Source of the DNA: Cellulomonas fimi
GTDB taxonomy: Bacteria; Actinomycetota; Actinomycetes; Actinomycetales; Cellulomonadaceae
Direction: 5' to 3'
DNA: 64,000 nt
Assembly (NCBI RefSeq): GCF_028527925.1
Contig: NZ_JAPESW010000023.1
Span: forward strand, 1 to 64,000
Shown here: in pieces, positions 8,327-16,955 of the stretch
Position numbering within the stretch: position 1 is the stretch's first letter
Layout of the letters: each line of letters starts with the position of its first letter
Notes under the pieces: generated by a model
What the model saw: only the letters and a program-made list of their open reading frames with translations
Told to the model about the DNA's origin: nothing
Databases searched by the model: none
Made by a program: the position numbers and the translations under genes

Positions 8327-9520
8327 TCATCCGGACCGGCGCCGCGCCTCGAGGTAGTCACGGACCGCCTCGTCGTCCGACAGCTCCGCGGCCCGCGCGA
8401 AGGCGTCCTTCGCCTCCTGACGCCGGCCCGCGCGCGCCAGCAGGTCCGCGCGCGCCGCCCACCACGGCTGGAAGGCCGGCGCCGGCTCGGGCGGCAGCGC
8501 GGCCAGCCCCGCGTCCGGCCCGTCGAGCCGTCCGACGACCGCCGCGAGCGCCGTGCGCGACCCCAGGCTCGGCGCGACCGCGTCGAGCGCGCGGTACAGC
8601 GTCCGCAGCGCCGCCCAGTCGACGGCGCCGGTCCGTCGGCGGTCGCAGTGCACCGCCTGGATCGCCGCCTCCAGCCGGAACCGCCCCGGCGGGCCCGGAC
8701 GCGTCGCGCGACGCAGGTACGACTCCCCCTCGGCGACCAGGTGCTCGTCCCACGTCGCCGGGTCCTGCTCGTCGAGCGGGACGAACGCGTCACCGGGCTG
8801 CCGACGGGCCAGCGACAGCGTGACGAGCGCGGCGAGCGCCCATGCCTCCGCGTCGTCGTCGAGCAGCGACGCGAGCACGACCGCGAGGTGCTGCGCCTCC
8901 CCCGCGAGCGCGCGCCCGTCCTGCCGCCACGTCACCGCCGCGCACCCGTACACGGCCTCCAGAACGGCCGGCAGGCGCTCGGGCATCGCCCGCCGGTCGG
9001 GCACGACGAACGGGATGCGCGTCGCCGCGATGCGCCGCTTGGCCCGCACGAGCCGCTGCTGCATCGCGCCCGGCGGGACCGCGAAGGCCCGGGCGACGAC
9101 CTGGGAGTCCAGGCCGAGCACGGTCTGCATCATCAGCGGGGTGCGGACGTCGGGCGCGATGGCCGGGTGCGCGCACACGAACAGCAGCGCGAGGCGGCGG
9201 TCCTCGATCGCGTCGGGGTCGACGTCGTCGACGCCGTCAGGCCCGGCCAGCGCGCGGGCGTCGTCGAGCGGCGCCCACCGCCGGGCCGCGGCGGAGCGCC
9301 ACACGTCACGGAGCCGGTTGCGGGCCACGGTGAGCAGCCAGGCGTCGGGGTTGCGCGGGACACCGTCGGCCGGCCAGGTCGTGAGCGCACGCTCGAAGGC
9401 GTCGGCGAGCGCGTCCTCCGCCTGCGCGAGGTCACCCGTCGACGTCGCGAGCAGCGCGACCAGCCGGCCGTAGGAGTCGCGCGCGGCCCGCTCGGCGGCC
9501 GCGCGCGCTCCCGCGGTCAC
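8327..9520 (-). CDS. ECF RNA polymerase sigma factor with long C-terminal extension (ECF42/DUF6596 type)
   Basis: 397 residues, about twice a minimal ECF factor. Sigma region 2 is recognisable in the N-terminal half (AEDALADAFERALTTWP, then PDAWLLTVARNRLRD). Region 4 lies near VVARAFAVPPGAMQQRLVRAKRRI. The roughly 220-residue helical extension (IQAVHCDRR, DWAALRTLYRALD) is the TPR-like tail of the ECF42 group. GTG 9520 overlaps the stop of the upstream DGPF gene (GTGA), giving translational coupling, and ECF42 factors are characteristically linked to DGPF genes. There is no anti-sigma gene. Confidence 0.87.
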   Translation of the reverse strand: MTAGARAAAERAARDSYGRLVALLATSTGDLAQAEDALADAFERALTTWPADGVPRNPDAWLLTVARNRLRDVWRSAAARRWAPLDDARALAGPDGVDDVDPDAIEDRRLALLFVCAHPAIAPDVRTPLMMQTVLGLDSQVVARAFAVPPGAMQQRLVRAKRRIAATRIPFVVPDRRAMPERLPAVLEAVYGCAAVTWRQDGRALAGEAQHLAVVLASLLDDDAEAWALAALVTLSLARRQPGDAFVPLDEQDPATWDEHLVAEGESYLRRATRPGPPGRFRLEAAIQAVHCDRRRTGAVDWAALRTLYRALDAVAPSLGSRTALAAVVGRLDGPDAGLAALPPEPAPAFQPWWAARADLLARAGRRQEAKDAFARAAELSDDEAVRDYLEARRRSG

Positions 9521-9894
9521 GCGTTCGGCACCCACACGCCGTCGACGGTGTGCGTCGCGCCCGGCCGGACCTCGACCGCGCCCCAGCCCACGGACGGCGC
9601 GCGCTTCGCCCAGTCGAGCGCCGCGTCGAGGTCGGGCACGTCGAGCACGAAGGTGCCGCCGAGCTGCTCCTTGGTGTCGGCGAACGGCCCGTCCTGCACC
9701 TGCAGGACGCCGTCGACCGTGCGCAGCGTCGTCGTGCTGCTCGACGGCTGGAGGACCTCGGCGCCGACCAGGACGCCCGCGGCCTGGAGGGTCGCGGCGT
9801 ACGCGCTGAACTCGCGCTCGCCCTCCTCCCAGCCGCCCTCGCCCAGGTCCTCGGGGGTCATCTCGGGGTAGTGCAGCAGGATCGTGTAGCGCAT
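9517..9894 (-). CDS. YCII/DGPF domain protein
   Basis: 125 residues. Begins MRYTILLHYPEMTPEDLG and carries the family's name motif in VQDGPFADTKEQLGG, followed by VLDVPDLDAALDWAKRAP. DGPF proteins are the standard genomic partners and regulatory targets of ECF42 sigma factors; their biochemical role is unsettled. ATG 9894 has GAGGAGG five bases upstream. The gene overlaps the sigma gene by four bases. Confidence 0.87.
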   Translation of the reverse strand: MRYTILLHYPEMTPEDLGEGGWEEGEREFSAYAATLQAAGVLVGAEVLQPSSSTTTLRTVDGVLQVQDGPFADTKEQLGGTFVLDVPDLDAALDWAKRAPSVGWGAVEVRPGATHTVDGVWVPNA

Positions 9895-10020
9895 GGGGTC
9901 CTCCTCGGTGTCGTCAGCGTAGGTCGCGAGCAGGGCCGCGACACCAGGATGACGATCTCGGCCTCGCCCGACAGACATCCCTCCCGGCGACGCGCGGCGC
10001 ACCTCGTCCGGGACGCCCAC

Positions 10021-10053
10021 GACCCCCGCCGGGCGCTCGGCGCGGCGGGGGTC
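10021..10053 (-). terminator. Hairpin terminator downstream of the LAHTG surface protein
   Basis: Arm GACCCCCGCC (10021-10030) pairs with GGCGGGGGTC (10044-10053). An inner GCGC/GCGC stem closes a three-base loop. It lies between the 3' end of the large surface protein gene and the DGPF gene, both on the minus strand. Confidence 0.65.
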
Positions 10054-10084
10054 GGTGGTGCGGGTCGGTGCGGGCGAAGGCGGG

Positions 10085-12403
10085 TCAGTGCTCGCGGCGT
10101 GACCAGCGCGTCACGAGGACCAGCGCGGCTCCGGCAGCGGCCGCGAGACCGGCGATCGCCGCCAGCGGCGCGATCGTGCTGCCGGTGTGAGCCAGGCTGC
10201 CCGTGCGGTCGCCCTGCGCCGGGTTCGCCGCGAGCACCTCGCTGCGGAACGGGACGACGGTCGGCGTCGGCTCGGGTGCCGGCTCCGGCTGAGGCGCCGG
10301 GTCGGGCGTCGGGGTCGGGTCCGGCGTCGCGACGGGCTCGTAGACGTAGGTCACGACGACGGTGCCGTCGGGGAGCGTGCCGGTCGGGTCGCCGTCCACG
10401 CGGACCAGGACGTAGCCGTCGATGTGCTTCGGCTGCGTGGCGTACGGGTCACCCGCGTCACCGGTCGCCGTGTCGTCGTCCGCCAGCGGGGTGCCGTCGG
10501 CGGTCTGGTGGTGCACGACGAGGGAGCCGGGCTTCGGGGCGGGCGGGACCGGGCGGTAGACGTAGGTGACCTCGACGGTCCCGTCGACGTACGTTCCCGT
10601 CGTGCTGCCGTCGACGCGGACCAGCGTCCAGCCGTCGAACGACTTCGCCGTGGTGCCGTACGCCTCGCCGACCTTGTCGCTGGACGTCGCGTCGTCGGCG
10701 AGCGGGCTGCCGTCCTCCGCGACGTAGTGCACGACGAGCGTGCCGGTCGCGTCGGCGGGCTCCGGGTCGGGGTCCGCCTTCGGCGCGTAGACGTAGGTCA
10801 CGACCGCGGTGCCGTCGGGCAGCGTGCCGGTCGGGTCACCCTCGACGCGGACGAGGACGTACCCGTCGATCTCCTTCGGCTGCGTGCTGTACGGGTCTCC
10901 GGCGTCGCCCGAGACGTGCTCGTCGTCGGCGAGCGGCGTGCCGTCGGCGGTCTGGTGGTGGACGACGACCGCACCGGGCACAGGGGCGGGGGCGACGGGC
11001 TTGTAGACGTACGTGACCTCGGCGGTCTCACCCTCGGCGTAGGTGCCGGTGGCCCGGCCGTCGACCCGGACGACCGTGTAGCCGTCGATGTCGAGGGGAC
11101 CGCTGCTCCAGGCCTCGCCGGGCTTGCCGGACGACGTCTGGTCGGCCGCGAGAGGCGCGCCGTTCTCGTCGACGTGGTGCACGACGAGGTCACCGGGGGC
11201 CTCGAACCGCACGACGGCCTCGGCCGGCGCGTCGATGCCCTTGCGCACGACGATGTTCGCCGGGCCGTTGCTGTAGGTGCCGGACGTCGTCGACGTGACG
11301 TCGACCTCCACGGTGCACGACGCCTGCCCGGCGGCGAGCGACCCGTTCGTCACCGCGACCTTGGTGCCCTGCGCCCAGACGTCGCCGGCGCACGACGAGA
11401 CGAGGTGTGGCTCGTCCGCGACGCGCAGGCCGTCGGCGAGCTCGTCGGCGAACGTCCAGCCCTCCTTCGCGGCGAGCTCGTCGGTGTTCGTGACGGTCAG
11501 CACGAGGCGCACGGACTCGCCTGTGGTCGCGACCGGCCGGTCGAACGCCTTGTCCAGCTGCGGCGTGACGTCGATGACCTGCAGGTCGTCGAACGCGCCG
11601 TCGTTGCCGAGATGGCCCGACGTGAGGTTGCGCACGACGACGCCGAACGCGCCGCCCTCGTAGAGGAAGGACCGGTCGGACGCGAACTGCCCGCCGCGCA
11701 CCGGCTCCTTGGTGCCGTTGGCGGAGGCCGTGACGGCGATGGTCTGCGAGCGCGGGTCGGTGATCGGGTCGATCGGCGTGCTCGTGAGCGCCTGCTCGCC
11801 CCTGCCGGCCTGGTTGACGTAGAACATGAGCCGCGGGTTCTCACGGTCCGGGTGCGCCGTGTCGACGCCGTTCGTCGCCGCGGCGTTGAGCGAGAACGCG
11901 AGGAATCGGCCGTTGGCGTCCTTCAGCTCGATGTCGTCCCTCGTCCGCAGCATCACGAGGTTGTCGGCGACGTTCGACGCCTTGACGTCCTGGGTGTACG
12001 CGGAGATCGCGAGGTTGCTGCGCGGGTCGGCGCTGCCGTTGATCGTGCCGAGCGCCTCGGCGAGCTGGCGGAGCGTCGCGCGGGCGGTGGCCTCGGTGTC
12101 GTTCTTGGCGCCGGTCGCGTCGGTGGTCGCGAACGTGCTCTGCGCCGAGACGACCATGCCGTTCGCCTTGACGGCGTTCCTCCAGTAGGGGTCGGCGTCG
12201 TACGTGTGACCGTCGGTGCCGACGTACCGGTCGATCATCGTGCGCAGGCCGCTGACAGAGGCGTTCTGGAAGTCCTCGTGGAAGACGACGGCGGCGGGTT
12301 GCGGCTGACCCGGGGTTCCGGGGTCCGCGAGGCCGGCCGAGGCTCCGGCGACCACGAGGGTCGCGGCGAGCCCCGTCGCGGTGACGGTGCGAAGGACGGA
12401 CAT
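10085..12403 (-). CDS. LAHTG-anchored surface protein with four MucBP-like repeats
   Basis: 772 residues. A signal peptide (1-25) precedes a 370-residue N-terminal region starting VVFHEDFQNASVSG. The end of that region (about 290-400) looks like a DUF11-type adhesin domain (LVLTVTNTDELAAKEGW). Four MucBP-like repeats follow at about 405-469, 477-541, 555-617 and 626-690, each with VVHH/VVHY, GxPLAxD, IDGY and TGTxxxGTxxVTYVY. A Pro-rich spacer leads to LAHTG (737-741), a hydrophobic helix and RRSRREH-like basic tail. LAXTG is the class E sortase signal. It is a probable adhesin or mucin/polysaccharide binder. ATG 12403 has AGGAG upstream. Confidence 0.85.
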   Translation of the reverse strand: MSVLRTVTATGLAATLVVAGASAGLADPGTPGQPQPAAVVFHEDFQNASVSGLRTMIDRYVGTDGHTYDADPYWRNAVKANGMVVSAQSTFATTDATGAKNDTEATARATLRQLAEALGTINGSADPRSNLAISAYTQDVKASNVADNLVMLRTRDDIELKDANGRFLAFSLNAAATNGVDTAHPDRENPRLMFYVNQAGRGEQALTSTPIDPITDPRSQTIAVTASANGTKEPVRGGQFASDRSFLYEGGAFGVVVRNLTSGHLGNDGAFDDLQVIDVTPQLDKAFDRPVATTGESVRLVLTVTNTDELAAKEGWTFADELADGLRVADEPHLVSSCAGDVWAQGTKVAVTNGSLAAGQASCTVEVDVTSTTSGTYSNGPANIVVRKGIDAPAEAVVRFEAPGDLVVHHVDENGAPLAADQTSSGKPGEAWSSGPLDIDGYTVVRVDGRATGTYAEGETAEVTYVYKPVAPAPVPGAVVVHHQTADGTPLADDEHVSGDAGDPYSTQPKEIDGYVLVRVEGDPTGTLPDGTAVVTYVYAPKADPDPEPADATGTLVVHYVAEDGSPLADDATSSDKVGEAYGTTAKSFDGWTLVRVDGSTTGTYVDGTVEVTYVYRPVPPAPKPGSLVVHHQTADGTPLADDDTATGDAGDPYATQPKHIDGYVLVRVDGDPTGTLPDGTVVVTYVYEPVATPDPTPTPDPAPQPEPAPEPTPTVVPFRSEVLAANPAQGDRTGSLAHTGSTIAPLAAIAGLAAAAGAALVLVTRWSRREH
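10334..11191 (-). repeat. Four intragenic MucBP-like repeats; second and fourth nearly identical
   Basis: The four repeat units of the surface protein occupy this stretch. Units at 10781-10975 and 10334-10528 encode almost the same 65 residues (shared HHQTADGTPLADD and IDGYVLVRV). Units 1 and 3 are more diverged. The alternating similarity suggests duplication of a two-unit block. Confidence 0.75.
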
Positions 12404-12443
12404 GGGAGGCGCTCCTGGGGGTGTCGGTGCGATGACGTTCTCC

Positions 12444-12471
12444 AATGTATTTCACTGTTCACTGACCACAA
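12444..12471 (-). promoter_or_regulatory. Candidate promoter for the surface protein gene
   Basis: On the minus strand TTGTGG (12471-12466) and TACATT (12449-12444) are separated by 16 bases, within an unusually AT-rich patch between two divergent genes. Two TTCACTG/TTCACTGA words (about 12451-12464 on the plus strand) could be operator half-sites. Confidence 0.4.
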
Positions 12472-12520
12472 TCAGGACTTACGGCCCGACTTTCACGCGT
12501 CACCGATCTACGATCAGGGC

Positions 12521-13813
12521 GTGCCGATCCCCACCACGCCGATCGACGTCACCGGCGCCGCCGAGCGCGCCGCGCTCTACGACCGGCTGCTCGACGCGAT
12601 CGTCACGGGCGACCTCGCCCCCGGGCAGCGCCTCGTGGAGCACGAGCTCTGCGAACGCTTCGGGACGACCCGCGCAGTGCTCGGCGAGGCGCTCGCCCGG
12701 CTGTCGCTCGTGGGACTGACGGACGTCGTCCCCCGCCGCTCGACGCACGTCACCCCGGTCGACCCGCGACGGGTCCGCGAGGCGCTCGGCGTCCTCGGCG
12801 AGGTCACCGCAGCCGCGATCGCCGACGGGTTCCCCCGGCTCACCGACGCCGACCGTGACGCCCTCGTCGCCTACCGCGACACCTGGCTGCTCGACGACGG
12901 CACGGCGCTCACCGCCCTCCGGGAGTCGCGGGTCAGCGACGTCCAGGACGTGTTCTTCCGTCGAGCCGCGAACGCCGACCTCGACCGCGTCCGGTCGTGG
13001 GTGTCCCCCGGGCTCGTGCGCTTCCACCGGCTGCACGCCGACGCGGCCGACGCGGTCGCGAGCCTCCGCACCCAGCGCGCGCTCGTCGACGCGGCGCTCA
13101 CCGGGGACGCCCCGGCCGCCGTGGCCGCGTGGCGGGACGCCGCCGCGGTCGTGCCGACGGCGATCCGCGGGTCCGCGACGGCGCCCGTGCACCGAGCGGG
13201 CACGCGACTCATCCGGGACCGTGTGCTCGACGCGATCCGTGACGCGATCCTCGACGGCACGCTCGTGCCCGGCGAGCAGCTCCGCGAGTCGGACCTCATG
13301 CGCTGGCTCGGTGTCTCCCGCACCCCCGTCCGCGACGCGCTCGCGATGCTCGCGGAGATCGGCATCGTGACGCAGCGCTATCACCAGCCCGCACGCGTCG
13401 CGACACTGGACCGCCGCGAGTTCGTCGACGCCATGCGCGCCGCCGGGGTCCTGCGGTCCTACGCCCGACGGCTGTGCATCGAGCGCTCGCCGCAGGCCCT
13501 CACGGACGTGCTCGAGGCCGAGATCGCCGCGCTGACCCGGGACGACTCGGCGAGCGCGCGCATCGCCGCCGCGACGCGGGTCGTCGAGGCGACGCTCGAG
13601 GGCGCTCGCGACACGGTGCTGACCGAGGTGCTCGACCGGCTCGCGCCGCGCGTCAACTGGTACGCGACGCACGAGCCGTCCGTGCTCGACGCGTTCGACG
13701 CGGCCGCGCTCCGCGACCTGCGGGACGCCGTCCGGTCCGGCGACGTCGAGCGCGCGGCCGCCGTCGACGCCCGGTTCTACGACGTGGCGGCCGAGCCGCC
13801 CACCGCCGGCTGA
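12521..13813 (+). CDS. GntR family regulator with two tandem winged-helix domains
   Basis: 430 residues, about double the usual FadR/GntR length. The first winged helix is at about 15-80 (LYDRLLDAIVTGDLAPGQRL, FGTTRAVLGEALARL), followed by a helical FCD-like region to about 215. A second full winged helix is at about 228-296 (VLDAIRDAILDGTLVPGEQL, GVSRTPVRDALAML), followed by another helical region. The second HTH matches the family consensus better. GTG 12521 is the likely start; the frame is open upstream but runs through the divergent gene. It is divergent from the surface protein, a possible target. Confidence 0.82.
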   Translation: MPIPTTPIDVTGAAERAALYDRLLDAIVTGDLAPGQRLVEHELCERFGTTRAVLGEALARLSLVGLTDVVPRRSTHVTPVDPRRVREALGVLGEVTAAAIADGFPRLTDADRDALVAYRDTWLLDDGTALTALRESRVSDVQDVFFRRAANADLDRVRSWVSPGLVRFHRLHADAADAVASLRTQRALVDAALTGDAPAAVAAWRDAAAVVPTAIRGSATAPVHRAGTRLIRDRVLDAIRDAILDGTLVPGEQLRESDLMRWLGVSRTPVRDALAMLAEIGIVTQRYHQPARVATLDRREFVDAMRAAGVLRSYARRLCIERSPQALTDVLEAEIAALTRDDSASARIAAATRVVEATLEGARDTVLTEVLDRLAPRVNWYATHEPSVLDAFDAAALRDLRDAVRSGDVERAAAVDARFYDVAAEPPTAG

Positions 13814-13879
13814 CCGACCGCGCGGGACGGGGGACGTTCGTCTCTGCCACCGGTCGCAAGCACCGCGGAGACTGCCCGC

Positions 13880-15088
13880 GTGGAGCGGCTGAGCGTGTAC
13901 GACCGGGCGGAGCTCGCGACGGACGTCGGGCCGAACCCCCGGCACATCACCGTGCTCCTGGTGCTCGGAGGTCCGGTCCCCGACCTCGCCGACGTCCGGC
14001 GGCGGATGGCTCGCGCCGTCGACTCGCAGCCGCGCCTCGCGGCGGTCGTGTGCCGCCGCCGGGCGCGGTCACCCGTGTGGGTGCCCGTGGCGGTCGACCT
14101 CGAGCGGCACGTGACGGCGCTCGCCGCGCCGGGCGCCGACCCCCTCGACCTCGCCGCCGCGGATCTCGCACGTCGCCTCCCCGACCGCGCGCCGCTGTGG
14201 CGGCTGACGGTCGTGGACCTCGGTGACGACGCACGCTCGGCGCTCGTGTGGACGAGTCACCACCTGCTCGGCAACGGACCGAGCCTCCTCGGGCTGCTGC
14301 TGGCGACGCTCGGCGACGTGGCAGGAGGATCCCCGTGGCGGTCCCCGGGACGCGTCGCCCCTCCGGTCGCCGCGCTCCCTCGGCCGTCGACGCGCCCGGG
14401 GCGCGCGGCAAGCAGCCCCTTGGTGCGGATGGCCACGGGCGGCGTCGTCGCGGCCTCCGTCCAGGTGGACTCGGCCGCCGTGCGCGCCGGTGCGCACGCC
14501 TGCGGCGCGACGGTCAACGACGCGCTCCTGTGGGCGTGGTCGCGCGCCTACCACCGCGCGGACGTCGACCGCGGCGGCCCGGGTGAGCACGTCGTGATGT
14601 CGGTCCCCGTCACCGTGCCGGGTCGACGGTTCGGCAACGACGTCGGCGCGATGCGGGTCGCGGCACCGCCGGACGTCCTCGACGACGCGGCGACCGGTCT
14701 GCCCGCGCTGGCCCTCCGGACCCGCGCCGCGAAGCGTCGCATCCGGCCGTGGACGTGGCCCCTCGCGCCGCTCGGCGTGCTCGTCCTGGCACGGCTCGGG
14801 GTCCTGCCGACGGTCCTGCGGCGGCAGCGGCTCATCAGCACCGTCGTGACGCACGCCCCCGGACCGGCGGGGCCGGTGCACCTCGCGGGCGCCCGCCTCC
14901 TCGCGGCCGTACCGATCGTGCCGCTCGTGGGCAACGTGACGACGTGCGTCGCCGCGCTGTCGATCGCCGGCCGCCTCGACGCGGCCGTCCTGTGCTCGCC
15001 GGAGTCCGCGGACCTCGCGCCGTCGCTCGCCGACGACCTGCGCGACGGGCTCCGACAGGTCGCCGACCTCGCACCGCGCCTACCGTGA
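13880..15088 (+). CDS. Wax ester synthase/diacylglycerol acyltransferase-like protein (WS/DGAT)
   Basis: 402 residues, shorter than the usual 450-480. N-terminal MERLSVYDRAELATDVG and the middle SHHLLGNGPSLLGLL correspond to the acyltransferase core. The catalytic HHxxxDG motif reads HHLLGNG here, with Asn for Asp. A second hallmark, NDALLWAWSRAYHRA and later PGPAGPVHLAGARL, fits the C-terminal half of the family. Activity is uncertain because of the Asn. It lies downstream of the double GntR gene and four bases ahead of the F420-type oxidoreductase. Confidence 0.72.
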   Translation: MERLSVYDRAELATDVGPNPRHITVLLVLGGPVPDLADVRRRMARAVDSQPRLAAVVCRRRARSPVWVPVAVDLERHVTALAAPGADPLDLAAADLARRLPDRAPLWRLTVVDLGDDARSALVWTSHHLLGNGPSLLGLLLATLGDVAGGSPWRSPGRVAPPVAALPRPSTRPGRAASSPLVRMATGGVVAASVQVDSAAVRAGAHACGATVNDALLWAWSRAYHRADVDRGGPGEHVVMSVPVTVPGRRFGNDVGAMRVAAPPDVLDDAATGLPALALRTRAAKRRIRPWTWPLAPLGVLVLARLGVLPTVLRRQRLISTVVTHAPGPAGPVHLAGARLLAAVPIVPLVGNVTTCVAALSIAGRLDAAVLCSPESADLAPSLADDLRDGLRQVADLAPRLP

Positions 15089-15092
15089 GGGC

Positions 15093-15578
15093 ATGCCCCG
15101 CACCGTCGCCACCAACCGCACCGTCGACCTGCCCGAGCTCCTCGCGTTCGTCCGGCCCCGCCACCACTTCCTGCTCGTCACCACGCGCACCGACGGCCGC
15201 CCGCAGGTGTCCCCTGTCAGCGGCGGCGTCGACGAGCAGGGGCGTCTGGTGGTCTCGACCTACCCCGGCCGCGCGAAGACGCGGAACGCCGAGCGCGACG
15301 CGCGCGTGAGCGTGTGCGTGCTGTCCGACGACTTCGGCGGCGCGTGGGTCCAGGTCGACGGCGACGCCGAGGTGCTGCACATGCCCGAGGCGGAGGACGC
15401 GCTCGTCGACTACTACCGCTGCATCGCGGGCGAGCACCCCGACTGGGACGAGTACCGCGCGGCGATGCGCCTGCAGGACAAGTCGCTGATCCGCGTGACG
15501 CCGACGCGCTGGGGCCCGATCGCGACGGGCGGCTTCCCGGCCGACGTGGCGGAGCGCCTGGACGCGCTCGACGGCTGA
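15093..15578 (+). CDS. PPOX class F420-dependent oxidoreductase
   Basis: 161 residues with the split-barrel pyridoxamine oxidase-like fold: HHFLLVTTRTDGRPQVSPV, then LVVSTYPGRAKTRNAERDARVSVCVL and GAWVQVDGDAEVL. In actinobacteria these proteins typically use coenzyme F420 rather than FMN; that assignment is by family, not visible residues. It sits four bases after the WS/DGAT gene and four before grpB, so the three are likely one transcript. Confidence 0.82.
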   Translation: MPRTVATNRTVDLPELLAFVRPRHHFLLVTTRTDGRPQVSPVSGGVDEQGRLVVSTYPGRAKTRNAERDARVSVCVLSDDFGGAWVQVDGDAEVLHMPEAEDALVDYYRCIAGEHPDWDEYRAAMRLQDKSLIRVTPTRWGPIATGGFPADVAERLDALDG

Positions 15579-15581
15579 ACC

Positions 15582-16106
15582 GTGCTGCGCCGCGCGGAGG
15601 ACCTGCACGACGAGGCCGTCGCCGTCGTCGCCGACGAGCGCGCGGCGCTGGCCGCTGCGGGGGTGCCGGGCGAGCTGGTGTGGCTGGGCGCGTCGAGCGT
15701 GCCGGGCGCGTTGACGCGTGGGGACGTCGACCTGCACCTGCGCGTCCCACCGGACGCGTTCGACGCGGCCGTCGCCCTCGTCCGCCGCGACCACGCCGTC
15801 GTCCACCCGGAGATCTGGTGCGCGACGCTCGCGACGTTCGCCGTCGACGCGCCGCTGCCCGCGGGCCTCGCCGTGACGCCCGTGGGCTCGGAGCACGACG
15901 TCCGGTTCACGCGCACCTGGGCGCTGCTGCGCGCCGATCCCGCGCTGCTGGCGGAGCACAACCGCGTCAAGGCCGAGGCCGACGCGACCGCCTCCGACGA
16001 GTACGAGGCGCGCAAGTCCGCGTTCTTCGACCGGATCCTGGCCGCCGCGCCCGTCACCCCCGCGGACGGTTCCGTCGGCGGCACGGACGGCGACGCGACC
16101 GTCTGA
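15582..16106 (+). CDS. GrpB family protein (UPF0157, nucleotidyltransferase-like)
   Basis: 174 residues. VWLGASSVPGALTRGDVDLHLRVP matches the nucleotidyltransferase-like GS...xxG...D-x-D pattern of GrpB proteins, and LLRADPALLAEHNRVKAEA plus YEARKSAFFDRIL is the usual C-terminus. The function of the family is not established. GTG 15582 starts three bases after the preceding stop. It ends convergently with the phosphodiesterase nine bases away. Confidence 0.72.
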   Translation: MLRRAEDLHDEAVAVVADERAALAAAGVPGELVWLGASSVPGALTRGDVDLHLRVPPDAFDAAVALVRRDHAVVHPEIWCATLATFAVDAPLPAGLAVTPVGSEHDVRFTRTWALLRADPALLAEHNRVKAEADATASDEYEARKSAFFDRILAAAPVTPADGSVGGTDGDATV

Positions 16107-16115
16107 CGGCCGGCG

Positions 16116-16880
16116 TCAGCGCCAGACGCCGCGCTCGGTGAGCACGTCCCGCAGGACGTCCGCGCGGTCCGAGATGATCCCGTCGACCCCGAGGTCGAGC
16201 AGCGTCCGCATGTCGTCGGCGTCGTCCACCGTCCACACGTGCACGAGCAGCCCCGCCGCGTGCGCGGCCTCGACGTGCCGCGCGGTGAGCACCTGCCGCC
16301 CGCGGAACCGCCACGGCACCTGGTAGACGTCGAACCGTCGGCGGGACAGCCCGTGGAACCGCACGCGCCCGCCGGTCCGCATGAACGCGACGGCCTCGGT
16401 CGTCCCGGCCGACGTCGCGACCGGCCGCGACAGCCGCGCGACGGTCGCGTCCCGCCGCGAGGCCGAGAACGACGCCACGCACACCCGGTCGTGCGCGCCG
16501 GTCCGCTCGATCGCGTCGGCGACGGGCACGATGCCCGACCGCTCCTTGACGTCGACGTTCACCCGGAGGTCCGGCCACGTGCCGAGGACGTCCTCGAGCA
16601 GCGGCACGGGTTCGACGCCGCCGATCCGGGCCTCCCGCACGCGCGACCACGGCAGGTCGGAGACGCGCCCCGTGGCGTCGGTCGTGCGGTCGAGCGTCGC
16701 GTCGTGCAGCGCGACCGCGCGACCGTCGGCCGTGCCGTGCGCGTCGGTCTCGACGTAGGTGTAGCCGAGGTCGACCGCGGCCTGGAACGCGGCGAGCGAG
16801 TTCTCGAGACCGTCGGGCGAGAACCCGCGGTGCGCGAGCGCGGCGACGCCGCCGGGTGCGTCGAGGTACGGATGGCTCAC
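16116..16880 (-). CDS. Glycerophosphodiester phosphodiesterase
   Basis: 254 residues, the normal size of cytosolic GDPD. Catalytic motifs are present: AHRGFSPDGLENS, YVETDAHGTADG (metal-binding E and D) and ALHDATLDRTTD. The C-terminal VHVWTVDDADDMRTLLDLGVDGIISD is typical. It hydrolyses glycerophosphodiesters to glycerol-3-phosphate and an alcohol. GTG 16880 has GGGAGG six bases upstream. There is no signal peptide. Confidence 0.93.
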   Translation of the reverse strand: MSHPYLDAPGGVAALAHRGFSPDGLENSLAAFQAAVDLGYTYVETDAHGTADGRAVALHDATLDRTTDATGRVSDLPWSRVREARIGGVEPVPLLEDVLGTWPDLRVNVDVKERSGIVPVADAIERTGAHDRVCVASFSASRRDATVARLSRPVATSAGTTEAVAFMRTGGRVRFHGLSRRRFDVYQVPWRFRGRQVLTARHVEAAHAAGLLVHVWTVDDADDMRTLLDLGVDGIISDRADVLRDVLTERGVWR

Positions 16881-16955
16881 GTGGGTCCTCCCGGTCCCAG
16901 CACAGCACACCCTCGCTGACCTGCGCGATCCGTCGACGGCGGCGACGATGGGCGC

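Noticed and set aside
5984-9871. Very long plus-strand open frame of about 1295 codons
   Set aside because: It crosses the GNAT gene in another frame and runs antisense to GH16, the sigma factor and DGPF genes, with no recognisable domain.
10187-12520. Long plus-strand open frame running into the double GntR gene
   Set aside because: It is antisense to the LAHTG surface protein, with Arg/Asp/Val-rich composition typical of a high-GC shadow frame. Real homology begins only at 12521.
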